From Glandiceps talaboti (lineage: Eukaryota > Hemichordata > Enteropneusta > Spengelidae): a stretch of 64,000 nt of DNA. The stretch lies in the NCBI RefSeq assembly GCF_964340395.1, contig NC_135571.1:1761611-1825610 (forward strand), given 5' to 3'. The notes beneath the pieces are model-generated. The model saw only the letters and a list, made by a program, of their open reading frames with translations, did not search any database and was not told the DNA's origin. Below are positions 38,701-49,572 of the stretch, piece by piece. How positions within the stretch are numbered: position 1 is the stretch's first letter; every line of letters begins with the position of its first letter. Made by a program: the position numbers and the translations under genes.

Positions 38701-39254
38701 CTATGTTTACTATAAAAGTCTGTACCTAGTCAAATCTGAAATCGTGAAGGAAGCTGAGAGAACGGGTAATGAAACTTGACAAGTAAAGCAGTCCCAAGGT
38801 TTTAACTCCTCGTCCCTTCCTGGTTAACTGACGTGTACTTTGGTATCACAATACTTTGGCATCGTCGGGATCAGTAACTGAGTAAGGCTGAAATCTCACT
38901 CGCAATATATCAAGCTGACCAAATATTGGCCCTTTCTATGCCAAAGAGAATAAGTCGAATTTATGTGCCCCGACTCTAACGATCTTGTCAGTGGTTATTA
39001 TGTTAAAAGATGAACGCCATCATGTGACTTTGTATTACTAATGTTATTTATATTATCGGTTTGTTGACAAATTTCAAAAGATGTATTTCTACATAAACAA
39101 CACGATCTCACACTTGAAATCTCCTCTGTAGATATAAAATGATACTGGGAGATCTCGTACAGAATTGTGATAAGTTTGAAGACGTTTGTACTGATTTATT
39201 AAAAAAAATCTACGACGACATACGTACCTTACACTTCAGTCGAGCAGTCGCCAT
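20297..39254 (-). CDS. TBC1D15: TBC1 domain family member 15/17-like Rab GTPase-activating protein, complete, 16 inferred exons
   Basis: Exons in transcript order: 39254-39228, 35967-35869, 35762-35639, 33641-33624 (18-nt microexon, less certain), 32707-32491, 31883-31772, 30050-29862, 28853-28725, 28162-28059, 26956-26862, 26612-26496, 25896-25790, 24354-24255, 23650-23553, 22412-22296, 20518-20297. All junctions are GT-AG and phases agree throughout, giving about 624 aa (family about 650-690). The N-terminal half holds the Rab-binding-type region of this family ([22 protein letters not shown]). The C-terminal half is a TBC domain with the arginine-finger region [10 protein letters not shown] and the glutamine finger YVQGM, so GAP catalysis should be intact. 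In other animals these proteins act on Rab7-type GTPases at endolysosomes and mitochondria. TBC1D15 versus TBC1D17 cannot be separated here, and a pre-duplication ancestor is possible. Several exon ends are embedded in tandem repeats. Confidence 0.93.
20680..20745. repeat. Decayed outlying copy of the 72-bp exon-end repeat
   Basis: Contains TCTTACCTTAAGAATGTTAT and CCCACAATCATTCTGTATCA. It resembles the 72-bp unit but is separated from the main array by about 140 bp. Confidence 0.8.
20885..22355 (-). repeat. 72-bp exon-end/splice-donor minisatellite, 20 units
   Basis: Exact 72-bp spacing of the exon end and donor from 22,296 down to 20,928. Each unit (minus strand) holds the coding end of the TBC exon, a donor-like site and 15 bases of intron. 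Fourteen units keep GTAAG. Six (around 22,080, 22,008, 21,864, 21,648, 21,576 and 21,504) read ATAAG instead. The unit is 24 codons without a stop, so both strands stay open through the array; the plus-strand frame is an artefact. Confidence 0.97.
22296..22412 (-). CDS. TBC1D15: TBC1D15-like exon ending in a 72-bp repeat
   Basis: 39 codons: [20 protein letters not shown] then [19 protein letters not shown], end of the TBC domain. The proximal donor is AAG before GTAAGA. The last 57 or so bases plus the donor repeat 20 times towards lower coordinates. Confidence 0.95.
22413..23552. other. TBC1D15-like intron with a ~243-bp tandem duplication
   Basis: No other gene seen. The blocks CATTCAAGAATG, then ACACCAAG, then ACATAAATACAGCCAAGATC occur near 22,800-22,990 and again near 23,040-23,230, an old two-copy duplication. 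Confidence 0.7.
23553..23650 (-). CDS. TBC1D15: TBC1D15-like exon, TBC domain
   Basis: Encodes [19 protein letters not shown] and [10 protein letters not shown], nearly identical to the family ([17 protein letters not shown]). Confidence 0.97.
23736..24232. repeat. (CAGA)n-derived low-complexity intron
   Basis: CAGACAGA runs degrade into CCAGCCA/CCAAC-rich sequence and end in (GAGACA)n. They occupy most of the intron between two TBC exons. Confidence 0.9.
24255..24354 (-). CDS. TBC1D15: TBC1D15-like exon, TBC domain
   Basis: Encodes [20 protein letters not shown] and [18 protein letters not shown]-type microsatellite begins about 20 bases after the donor. Confidence 0.95.
24465..25805 (-). 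repeat. 45-bp exon-end/splice-donor minisatellite, ~30 units
   Basis: The unit (minus strand) is GACATGGAAGGCGTG, then GTAAGTAG and TTTATTATCAGTTGTTTCATT: exon end, donor and early intron. Units are 45 bp, many are 42 bp and one is shorter, all multiples of three. A one-base deletion near 25,690 is the only break of frame in the array. G/A variation at the CACGCC/CACACC position is frequent. Confidence 0.97.
25790..25896 (-). CDS. TBC1D15: TBC1D15-like exon, glutamine finger, ending in a 45-bp repeat
   Basis: Encodes [20 protein letters not shown] through [15 protein letters not shown], the most conserved TBC segment. Its last 15 or so bases and the donor GTAAGT head an array of about 30 copies. 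Confidence 0.95.
26173..26355 (+). mobile_element. 3' end of a CR1/Jockey-like LINE
   Basis: Frame 26,173-26,291 reads [20 protein letters not shown] and [13 protein letters not shown] then stop, the typical end of a LINE second open frame (WN.LP..IR....FKK.LKTYLF). A short 3' UTR follows and ends in GATTGATTG. The rest of the element is missing (5' truncation). It lies antisense in a TBC1D15-like intron. Confidence 0.85.
26496..26612 (-). CDS. TBC1D15: TBC1D15-like exon, arginine-finger region
   Basis: Contains [16 protein letters not shown] (IxxDxxR-type arginine finger) and [13 protein letters not shown], leading directly into the glutamine finger on the next exon. Confidence 0.95.
26768..26890 (-). 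repeat. 40-bp exon-end/splice-donor duplication, 3 copies
   Basis: AATTTGTGTTTAGTTG plus GTAAGTTAATTAACT occurs three times (spacing 40 and 38 bp). The exon-proximal copy is the real exon end. Each copy also carries a CACAG or TACAG that could act as an acceptor. Confidence 0.95.
26862..26956 (-). CDS. TBC1D15: TBC1D15-like exon ending in a 40-bp repeat
   Basis: Encodes [19 protein letters not shown] and so on to HRDNLCLV, joining D of DKDVSRTDR. The exon end and donor are the first of three tandem copies spaced 40 and 38 bp. Those spacings do not keep frame, so use of a distal donor would shift the frame. Confidence 0.93.
27222..27326. repeat. 49-bp tandem duplication
   Basis: CATTAACATTAAAATATAAA through CTAGCACTGTAGATCA occurs twice in direct succession in an intron. 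Confidence 0.9.
27640..27980. repeat. Dispersed repeat fragment
   Basis: Shares AACATGACCATGCCTATAGC and AACAGCCAAATG with 52,028-52,060, marking a dispersed repeat family present twice in the window. Confidence 0.55.
28059..28162 (-). CDS. TBC1D15: TBC1D15-like exon, TBC domain
   Basis: Encodes [20 protein letters not shown], the conserved TBC motif A region (G...R...W.FLL..Y.W). Confidence 0.95.
28270..28695. repeat. Two-copy ~153-bp repeat ending in a GGACAGAC-rich tail
   Basis: ATGGCTTTGGACA, AAACAAAATGGC and GCCATATT are repeated at 28,290 and 28,443. The second copy continues into TTTGAAAAAAATCGGTCCAG and a CGGACAGTCAGACG tail, which looks like a dispersed non-coding element. Confidence 0.7.
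28725..28853 (-). CDS. TBC1D15: TBC1D15-like exon, entry to TBC domain
   Basis: 43 codons, [15 protein letters not shown] to IQRIFHG, matching the family stretch ending MIFRGG. The 3' splice site and first exon bases have a diverged duplicate 70 bp upstream in the intron. Confidence 0.93.
28831..28945 (-). repeat. 70-bp duplication of a 3' splice site
   Basis: CCAGGTCTGGGTCCCAGTGT plus the adjoining CTCTGTAACACAT is present at the TBC exon start (28,831-28,865) and again 70 bp further into the intron (28,901-28,935). Confidence 0.92.
29533..29822. mobile_element. Foldback MITE with CAGTAGCCC termini
   Basis: The left end CAGTAGCCCTGTCTACACGG is mirrored by a right end of CGTGTAGATGGGGCTACTG. 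The interior is rich in TCCTGA/TCAGGA and CTACCTC/GAGGTAG blocks. No transposase. I saw no clear target duplication. Confidence 0.85.
29862..30050 (-). CDS. TBC1D15: TBC1D15-like exon
   Basis: 63 codons from [17 protein letters not shown] to GYELITQ. Matches the family signature KKDPYTAT-GFSKVTNY. Phase 0 at both ends. Confidence 0.95.
30051..31660. other. TBC1D15-like intron, nothing recognised
   Basis: About 1.6 kb of AT-rich intron without a coding exon, RNA gene or structured repeat that I could identify. Confidence 0.5.
31665..31795 (-). repeat. 30-bp exon-end/splice-donor repeat x4
   Basis: The unit (minus) is AGCTGGCTATGTCTCT plus GTAAGTATACAATC. Donors fall at 31,771, 31,741 (GTGAGT), 31,711 and 31,681. 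Ten codons per unit with no stop, so each extra unit would add ten residues. Confidence 0.95.
31772..31883 (-). CDS. TBC1D15: TBC1D15-like exon ending in a 30-bp repeat
   Basis: 37 codons from [15 protein letters not shown] to ETSAGYVS, joined in phase 0 to [13 protein letters not shown]. The exon end and donor (TCT before GTAAGT) form the first of four tandem copies, so more distal donors at 31,741, 31,711 and 31,681 are alternatives. Confidence 0.88.
31955..32372. repeat. (CTGT)n with TTTCTGTGCTTGT higher-order unit
   Basis: CTGT repeats punctuated regularly by TTTCTGTGCTTGT fill the intron between two TBC exons. Frames here are artefacts. Confidence 0.95.
32491..32707 (-). CDS. TBC1D15: TBC1D15-like exon (N-terminal Rab-binding-type region)
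   Basis: Contains [20 protein letters not shown] and [15 protein letters not shown], hallmark stretches of the TBC1D15/17 N-terminal half. The donor AAG before GTACGT splits an Arg codon. Confidence 0.92.
32936..33125. mobile_element. Foldback element E
   Basis: ACACATATTGCCTGGCC..GGGCTATAGCACCCGTT mirrors AACGGGTGCTATAGCCC..GGCCAGGCAATATGTGT. Pairing continues through CCAGAATCACATGCTATTT to a centre at GGCCTTTGGCC. Intronic, non-coding. Confidence 0.9.
33624..33641 (-). CDS. TBC1D15: Possible 18-nt microexon
   Basis: Flanked by a good acceptor (CCCCTACTAAACAG) and donor (GTAGGT). The length is a multiple of three and it fits the phase-1 junction between exons 3 and 5, adding about six residues (VGRSHR). 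Skipping it also keeps frame. Not proven by sequence alone. Confidence 0.45.
33786..35542. repeat. 32-bp minisatellite, ~54 units, AP-1/CRE-like sites
   Basis: The unit is TGACTTGAGTCATCTATGAC plus RTTAACACTACA. Most units contain TGAGTCA, the AP-1/bZIP heptamer, and many contain TGACGT with GTTAAC. A few units have lost three bases (ATGACGAGTC). The array lies in a TBC1D15-like intron, and its low-coordinate edge abuts a donor-like GTAAGTATC (minus, about 33,778). Confidence 0.93.
35543..35612. repeat. 33-bp duplication next to the 32-bp array
   Basis: ATTGCCTCAACTG..AGGGG..GCTGTGT occurs twice in succession just before exon 3. Confidence 0.7.
35639..35762 (-). CDS. TBC1D15: TBC1D15-like exon 3
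   Basis: 41 codons plus one base, starting [15 protein letters not shown]. Acidic and probably loop-like. The donor is G before GTAAGC. Confidence 0.85.
35869..35967 (-). CDS. TBC1D15: TBC1D15-like exon 2
   Basis: 33 codons beginning [15 protein letters not shown], matching the conserved EGVYIHS stretch near the family N-terminus. The acceptor tract is a CT repeat ending TTTGCAG. Confidence 0.9.
36797..36940. mobile_element. Foldback element F
   Basis: AACAATAATGTACGCCCTCC mirrors GGAGGGCGTACATTATTGTT. Inner arms share CCATAATGG and GCAAACTTTG. It lies in TBC1D15-like intron 1. Confidence 0.9.
37420..37503. repeat. (ATAC)n microsatellite
   Basis: CATACATA repeats immediately before the LINE fragment. 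Confidence 0.9.
37503..38176 (+). mobile_element. C-terminal part of a CR1/Jockey-like LINE reverse transcriptase
   Basis: Two adjacent frames read [33 protein letters not shown] and then [27 protein letters not shown], the thumb and C-terminal part of a LINE reverse transcriptase. A single TGA at 37,838-37,840 splits them. The polymerase core and 5' part are absent (5' truncation). The end (HKHYY, stop) is followed by a short UTR, GATA repeats and a long ATAC array, the kind of tail such LINEs carry. Antisense within TBC1D15-like intron 1. Confidence 0.9.
38237..38590. repeat. (GATA)n/(CATA)n microsatellite
   Basis: About 350 bp of CATACATA with ACACAT interruptions, directly after the LINE tail. 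Confidence 0.97.
39228..39254 (-). CDS. TBC1D15: TBC1D15-like exon 1 (start codon)
   Basis: Encodes MATARLKCK and ends AAG before GTACGT. The start codon sits inside AAAATGGCGAC, a good initiation context. It joins exon 2 in phase 0. Confidence 0.8.
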
Positions 39255-39275
39255 TTTGATGTATGACGTCACCTT
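39250..39275 (-). promoter_or_regulatory. YY1-like motif over the start codon and palindromic CRE
   Basis: The start codon of the TBC1D15-like gene is inside AAAATGGCGAC, a YY1-type motif common at start codons. Ten bases upstream is a perfect palindromic CRE, TGACGTCA (39,264-39,271). Binding is inferred only. Confidence 0.5.
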
Positions 39276-39534
39276 GTAAATCAGCTGTCATGAGGTATTA
39301 TGGGTAATGTCCACCCGGTCACGAGTCGAGTGAGTCAGGATAGCACGAGTGAGTGAGTGCATCACCGATCAAGTTCGCTGTCCGTCACGCCCGCTGTTCG
39401 TCACGGTATCAATATTATGACTGGTTGTGACGTGGACACATGCTTTACTAATAAAATAATAATCTAACTGTGGCAACGCTTTCATCTGTACCCCAGGCAG
39501 TGAAAGAAACTTTGGAAAGGCGTATTGCCATGTA

Positions 39535-39665
39535 CATATTGTCTGTCTGTCTGTCTGTCTGTCTGTGTCGGTTTGTCTCTCTTTCTCTAGTCTCTGTCTC
39601 TGTGTCTCCCTCTCACTCTCGCTCGCTCTCTCTGTCTTCATTTTTCCCTGTCTCTCTTTCTCTAT
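39535..39665. repeat. (CTGT)n and (TCTC)n low-complexity block
   Basis: CTGT repeats followed by CTCTCTNTCTC-rich sequence between the TBC1D15-like and CARD genes. Confidence 0.85.
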
Positions 39666-39985
39666 GGAGACTTTTTTTTGAACATGCAAACCTCAGTCGT
39701 TACCTTGTACTTTGCAAAAATTGCATACTTCATGATCATTAACCTACCATACATTTAATTTTGAGACAGTCAATAGCCAAGCGAATGTATGTGTGTGTGT
39801 GTGTCAAAATATCTCTGTAGAAGTTACAGTGTGTAAAGTGCAGGTAATTCAGCCATACTGTTGTATAGTAATATATTGGTTTGAGTAAAATTGGGGCAAT
39901 TTTCAAGTACTCTATGGCTTTCGATAATGTGTATGGTTTGAAATTTTATGCCATTAAATGGCCGTCAACATGTCCTTATTTTTTT

Positions 39986-39987
<2 letters not shown>

Positions 39988-40030
<43 letters not shown>

Positions 40031-40036
40031 TGTGTG
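39988..40036. repeat. (TG)n microsatellite
   Basis: About 24 TG units. Confidence 0.95.
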
Positions 40037-40309
40037 ATTACATGTTTTTTGGAATCTTTGCGAAGTTTGGAAAGCTTTCATACAGATTTTAACACTTTTT
40101 GAGACATTGAAACATCTGTGATTGAACAGTGTCATAGTCGCCTGTATTTAGCATTGCATCATAGATTTATGTCTAGTTTTGATGAGCTTGTAACTTTGTA
40201 TTGTAGTATTTTACTGTAAAGTTGTTATTTTCTTGACCTTTCACTTTTCCCATCTTGTTGTAGATGGTGATGAAGAATTAAACCAGCAATGTATCGATAA
40301 CATTTCAAA

Positions 40310-40394
40310 AGAACAGTCTCGTGTTCTTGTGTGTGAGAGCCGATGCGTGTGCAGTGATAACACGAGGCTCAAATGGTCGAAAGGTTGATGACAC

Positions 40395-40480
<86 letters not shown>

Positions 40481-40509
40481 ACTGTTTTAGCAGATTGATA
40501 CTCACCGAG

Positions 40510-40553
<44 letters not shown>

Positions 40554-40605
40554 TTATATAGAGTTGTCTGATGATCGCACTATGCGTGAAACTCCGGCTT
40601 GGTGG
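40310..40605 (+). mobile_element. Remnant of Penelope-type terminal repeat with hammerhead-like core
   Basis: Between two (TA)n tracts it carries GCACTGTTTTAGCAGATTGA and TACTCACCGAGTT, matching 60,893-60,940 in inverse. It then has TCTGATGATCGCA and TATGCGTGAAACTCCGG, matching the hammerhead-bearing repeat at 62,230. The core CTGATGA and GAAA are present; the third helix is degraded. No protein part remains. Confidence 0.75.
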
Positions 40606-40780
40606 AATTAGGGGAGGGTTTTTTTTTCCAACTCGGTTCTCGGGGAGGGCCATCTTTTAGAAAATGGGATTTGATGAGGGTCACATTTTCATATTGTCTG
40701 ACTATGCATTATTTTGTGCATCCCACCGCTGCCACCAGTTCGACATCCACTGCTTCTACATCGATTAGTAGAACTACAAT

Positions 40781-40781
<1 letters not shown>

Positions 40782-40857
<76 letters not shown>
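40782..40857. repeat. (AG)n microsatellite
   Basis: About 38 AG units. Confidence 0.97.
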
Positions 40858-40860
<3 letters not shown>

Positions 40861-41192
40861 ACATCGCATTATGGCAATATGATCACACTTAACAGGATAA
40901 CAGTGTCTTCCTCGACATTTTAGTATACGTATAATAAATGACGTCATCGATTATCTTGAGGTCTGGCGATGGCTGATGGTAAAATATATGCTTCAATCAT
41001 TAGAATACAACGTGTCTTTTAATCTACAGTAACTATGCCCGTAAAAACTATAAATTCACCCTGTTCTCCTAACGTAACTGTTTATCTATATTAAACTATG
41101 CAGTATACTCAATTCATAAACGACGGCACAGTCTTGGTGTCACGAGCAAGTCATTAGCATAATAACAAAAATACCGTGCATTGATAAACACA

Positions 41193-41295
41193 GTGTAATT
41201 GTTCGCCACCATGGTCGACTCCGGTCCAAGAAAAAAATAGTTTTACTGAACAGAAATCGTTGATTCAATGGTTGGAAACTTGGGCTAAGCAAAAG
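41193..41295 (+). other. Candidate 5' exon of the CARD gene
   Basis: Contains the perfect initiation context GCCACCATGG (ATG at 41,211). This opens only nine codons, MVDSGPRKK, before TAG directly after a seven-A run (41,231-41,237). In another frame the exon ends NSFTEQKSLIQWLETWAKQK exactly at AAG before GTAAGT, phase 0, compatible with the exon at 42,839. It is either a 5' UTR exon with a short upstream frame, or a coding first exon whose A-run differs by one base (error or polymorphism). Confidence 0.45.
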
Positions 41296-42847
41296 GTAAG
41301 TTATCGTTCGTCGTATTTTGTAATTTATGCATACTGCTTATGTGATAAGTGTGATTACTTTATACACAGCATGGCTGTATAACGGTACACGAAGCTTAGG
41401 GTCATGTATATTGAGCTTCATTATTAGATCCGGGATGGTACACCTATTGTAACCATGGTAACCATTGTTAGTGACATTGTGTTGATGACGAAGTATGGCA
41501 GCAGAACAATTAAACACAATAAGCAAAAGAATACTTACATGACTGCTACATGAAGACGAAAATCAAGACAGTGATATTTGAAGTAAAGATTTTACTTTAA
41601 GATTCATAATATTTTCGCTAGTCCGTTTTAGGTGTTACATTTATGAGCATTACTTGTATGGCTTGTGTTGTATTGTTAAAGGTTCACTTAGAAAACAGGG
41701 TTAAATTCTAGGTTTGGAAGACACAGTTGTGTGGCAGGCCTTTAGAAAAAAATGGTCTAGAGAAAAAGGAACAATCCTATGTAATCCTCTTAGCTTCACT
41801 GATAATATAAAACTAATGTGAGAACCTGGGATTGAAACCCTGGCATTTAAGGACTGACTTTGTGAGCGCGACTGTACAATATCTTTGATCGAAAATTGCC
41901 TAAACGTTAAGTTCAAACGTTTAGTTAGTATTTCCAATACGACGTGTCGACCAGCCCTACCAGCCAACACCCAAGATAACTGGTCAGGGCTTAATGAAAC
42001 GGCGCATCTCACAGTTTAAGTTTAGAATGTCGTGATTTTCATAAAAGGCTAAATTTTGTTCTGTTAGGTGGGAGTTTTAATATAATCCACAGTGTTTTGC
42101 CCTGTATACTCGATATATCACGTCATACACGAGAACAGGGCATTGAATATTTACGACGCTCTGTTTATTTGTACAATACCTTGGTCATAATGATTGTATT
42201 TACGATGCTTTAGTCGATATGCTCATCTTGCCCCGAGAGATGACCTCAGGGAAGACACAATAAGACGAGCTGACCCTTTCACAAATGTAAGAAAAGACAG
42301 CCGCTACCATTATTAGCAAAGACATCAACTAGTCCCGTTATTGTCTGTTCATAAAGCGACACTGAACAACAGTTTCAATGGAGTGTGTGGCGGTATACGT
42401 ATTGAAACCCACAGACGTTAAAAACAGCGATGACTGCTCATACAATGTATAAAACTAGCTAAAACGTCAACAGGGGAAACGGGGGTTGTGGCTGTTTTTA
42501 TCTCAGCTGCATTTGCATGCTTAGAGGACTCGGAGAGTCATTTTCTCCGACTCCGGATCGCACGATTACTCTAACATAAACTCTTAGATTTAGCTTGGAA
42601 AGGGTGTGTTGTAAAGTGCTGCAGCAGGCATAATGGAAAGTAAGCAAACGTCAGAACTTGAGTTGATCAAATTGAACCAATTGTCCTCAGAATTGTTTGG
42701 ACAACACGATTCAAAAGACGAAGTTTTTCGTCAGTATTGATTTCATTTGTTATCTTACTTACCAAAACTCATATTTTTCTCCGAGGTGAATTTTTGTCTG
42801 ACAACTTTTTTTTGTTGGTATTGTTTGTATCTATGCAGGAGATTACA

Positions 42848-46746
<3,899 letters not shown>

Positions 46747-46749
46747 GTA

Positions 46750-47335
<586 letters not shown>

Positions 47336-49148
47336 GACATGTAGATAGACAGACAGACAAGCCTATGCCAACAGACATGAATCAGTTTACCAACGATATA
47401 TGACTACACTATAACATCACTAATTTATGACAAAATTATTTTAAGTTCACTGATCATTTCTACGACTTTGGAGCGTGAGCTGTGATAGTACATGTCAACT
47501 AGCCAGACACGATTTATATTGACATAGGGCGCCCTCATACACAAGATATCATGACGAAAATCTACCTCGAATGACCTTGGGAAGTTGAACAAGATAATAA
47601 TTTGCTGTTATACGTCAGGACCATGGTTACTACGTGCACATAGGATGATAAATATTTTGAACAGTTTTTGTGGCAAAAAATAGCTTAGTTTCATCAATGT
47701 TTCTATTAAAGTCAAAGGCGACAGGTACTACAATTTCTAAAAAAAATTTGATAAACGATTGTGAAGTATTATTTCAACACTGATCATTGGAATATTAATG
47801 AAAAGACTTCACTTTGACTGAAAAAATTACATGGACGTTTACTTCATTACAGGTACACATTCAGTAAGCAGCTGAGTGGTCCAAAATTATCTTTCAAGAT
47901 GGACAACCCCCACCGCACCCTTCTCTCCACACACAAGGCATCTTTGTAAAAACTTCTCCATTTCCATGACAATGCCAGTTTTTAATCAAAATCCTAGCTA
48001 TAAATGAGAGTTTTTCTATGATCATGTGCAAAGACGTTATGTACAATGTAAGACTTTAAGTTCTATTCATTTAAACAGGAATGTGTACTATGAACACTGC
48101 AAAGAAGCACACAATGGGGAACTTGCAAACCCGCCATGTTGAATGCTGCATCATGGGAAATGTGATACTACTACTAATGAATTGGTATTGTAAACAATAC
48201 TGTTACATTGTTTGCAACCACGAATGATCAATTCATAGTCACCCTGATTTTTGTGGGAGGTTAATTTTATCAGTAGCTCCAGATTAGGTATTACGATAAC
48301 CATAGATAATCCCATAGTCCTTTGCGTCTGAGCATACTCAGTCTGGATTGCAAGTTCCCTATTCGATAGTTCTAACATTAACGTAAACTTTAATATTTTC
48401 TGGAGTAATTTGATATCATTCCAAAATCATTGTTAATTTACATTTAGGATACCACGAACTGTTTGTCTAGAGTGTCATTTACAAGAAGAGATTCGACTTT
48501 AAAAGATTATTTCTTTAATAAATTTGAAACTAATGCAACAATGGTTTGAAACGACGAACGTCTAGAATGTTCTCAAAGTGTGTTCACCATGTTATGTTTA
48601 ATAAAATAAATAAATAAAAAGAAAATATATTTCTGATATTTGTGTAAAAGATGTATATACGTGTATTAACAGTCACTTGTTTCCCTAGTTCTGCCATAGA
48701 CAATAGAGAGGTCCCTCTCTATTGTCTTTGGTTCTGCCTTGGAATATTTCCACCAGGATAAAATAAAATGTTTAACATAATGATACACCATGCAACACAG
48801 TCCCCCTATCCATAGAGGGACTGTGGATAACACTAACAGCAACGGTTGCTTTTTGTGAGTTTGCGCACAGATTTGCGCGATCATAGAAACAAATATAATT
48901 CTGTTCCTTCCCTATATAGTTAGCTAAACATATCTATATTATCGTTATTATCGAAATTTTATTTCCTCCTTATGGAAATATTCCAAGACATACATGTAAG
49001 TTGGGAAACGAGTGCATGTGATATAGAGTATAACAATGTATGCATGAGACTACAACATCCGGGACTTTGGAACAAGAAGTACATGTCACCGAAACATAAT
49101 ACCCATGATCCTATGCGAGAGTGACCATCCTGTCGATTATGTTGAGCG
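47336..49148 (+). other. Probable CARD-gene 3' region and intergenic spacer
   Basis: Two acceptors (47,852 TTCATTACAG; 48,078 TTTAAACAG) would each end the protein after four codons. Polyadenylation signals AATAAA occur at 48,517 and near 48,600. The region has no other coding exon I can support. Confidence 0.4.
48698..48825. repeat. Two adjacent short hairpins
   Basis: A perfect 14-bp stem AGACAATAGAGAGG (48,698-48,727, two-base loop) is followed 68 bp later by CACAGTCCC..GGGACTGTG (48,796-48,825). They could be a decayed foldback element. Confidence 0.6.
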
Positions 49149-49572
49149 ATGGGATTAGTGTGGATATCGAAAAGAAGTAAATGTGGATGTGTTTCAAGTA
49201 CATCTTCAAGTATCGACAGTAGCCATACACGTCAGCCACTTTTCAAATTACCTCCGATTTCGTCGCCAACCTGTCCTTTCGGCGGATCAGCACAAGCTAG
49301 TGGTTCGGGATCGAGTGTTCGTGGTCCTTCGACTCGTACGTGGGATGCAACGCACTATAAGCTATTGAACTTCAATTTACACAGGGGCAGAAATACTGTT
49401 GCAGAATATGTTGCTCGTTCCCTAAGCGCTACTGAACTGCAGGTAACCATACAGCGTGTACTGGAGATACTATTTTACCCCACACCAGCCCTACATAAAC
49501 CCTTTGAATTAGACCCACCAAGAATTATACAAGATGGCGTCATCGAGATGTCAACAATGAGAAATTGGATAG
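49149..49572 (+). CDS. Unknown-protein gene exon 1
   Basis: 141 codons plus one base, ending MRNWI before GTATGT. Codon pattern and Ser-rich start suggest a real coding exon. Confidence 0.7.

Noticed and set aside
42633-42740. Short plus-strand frame starting MESKQTSELELIK
   Set aside because: Ends in a stop with no good donor, and its own start sits on an ATGGAAA/GTAAGC donor-like site; not needed to explain the CARD gene.
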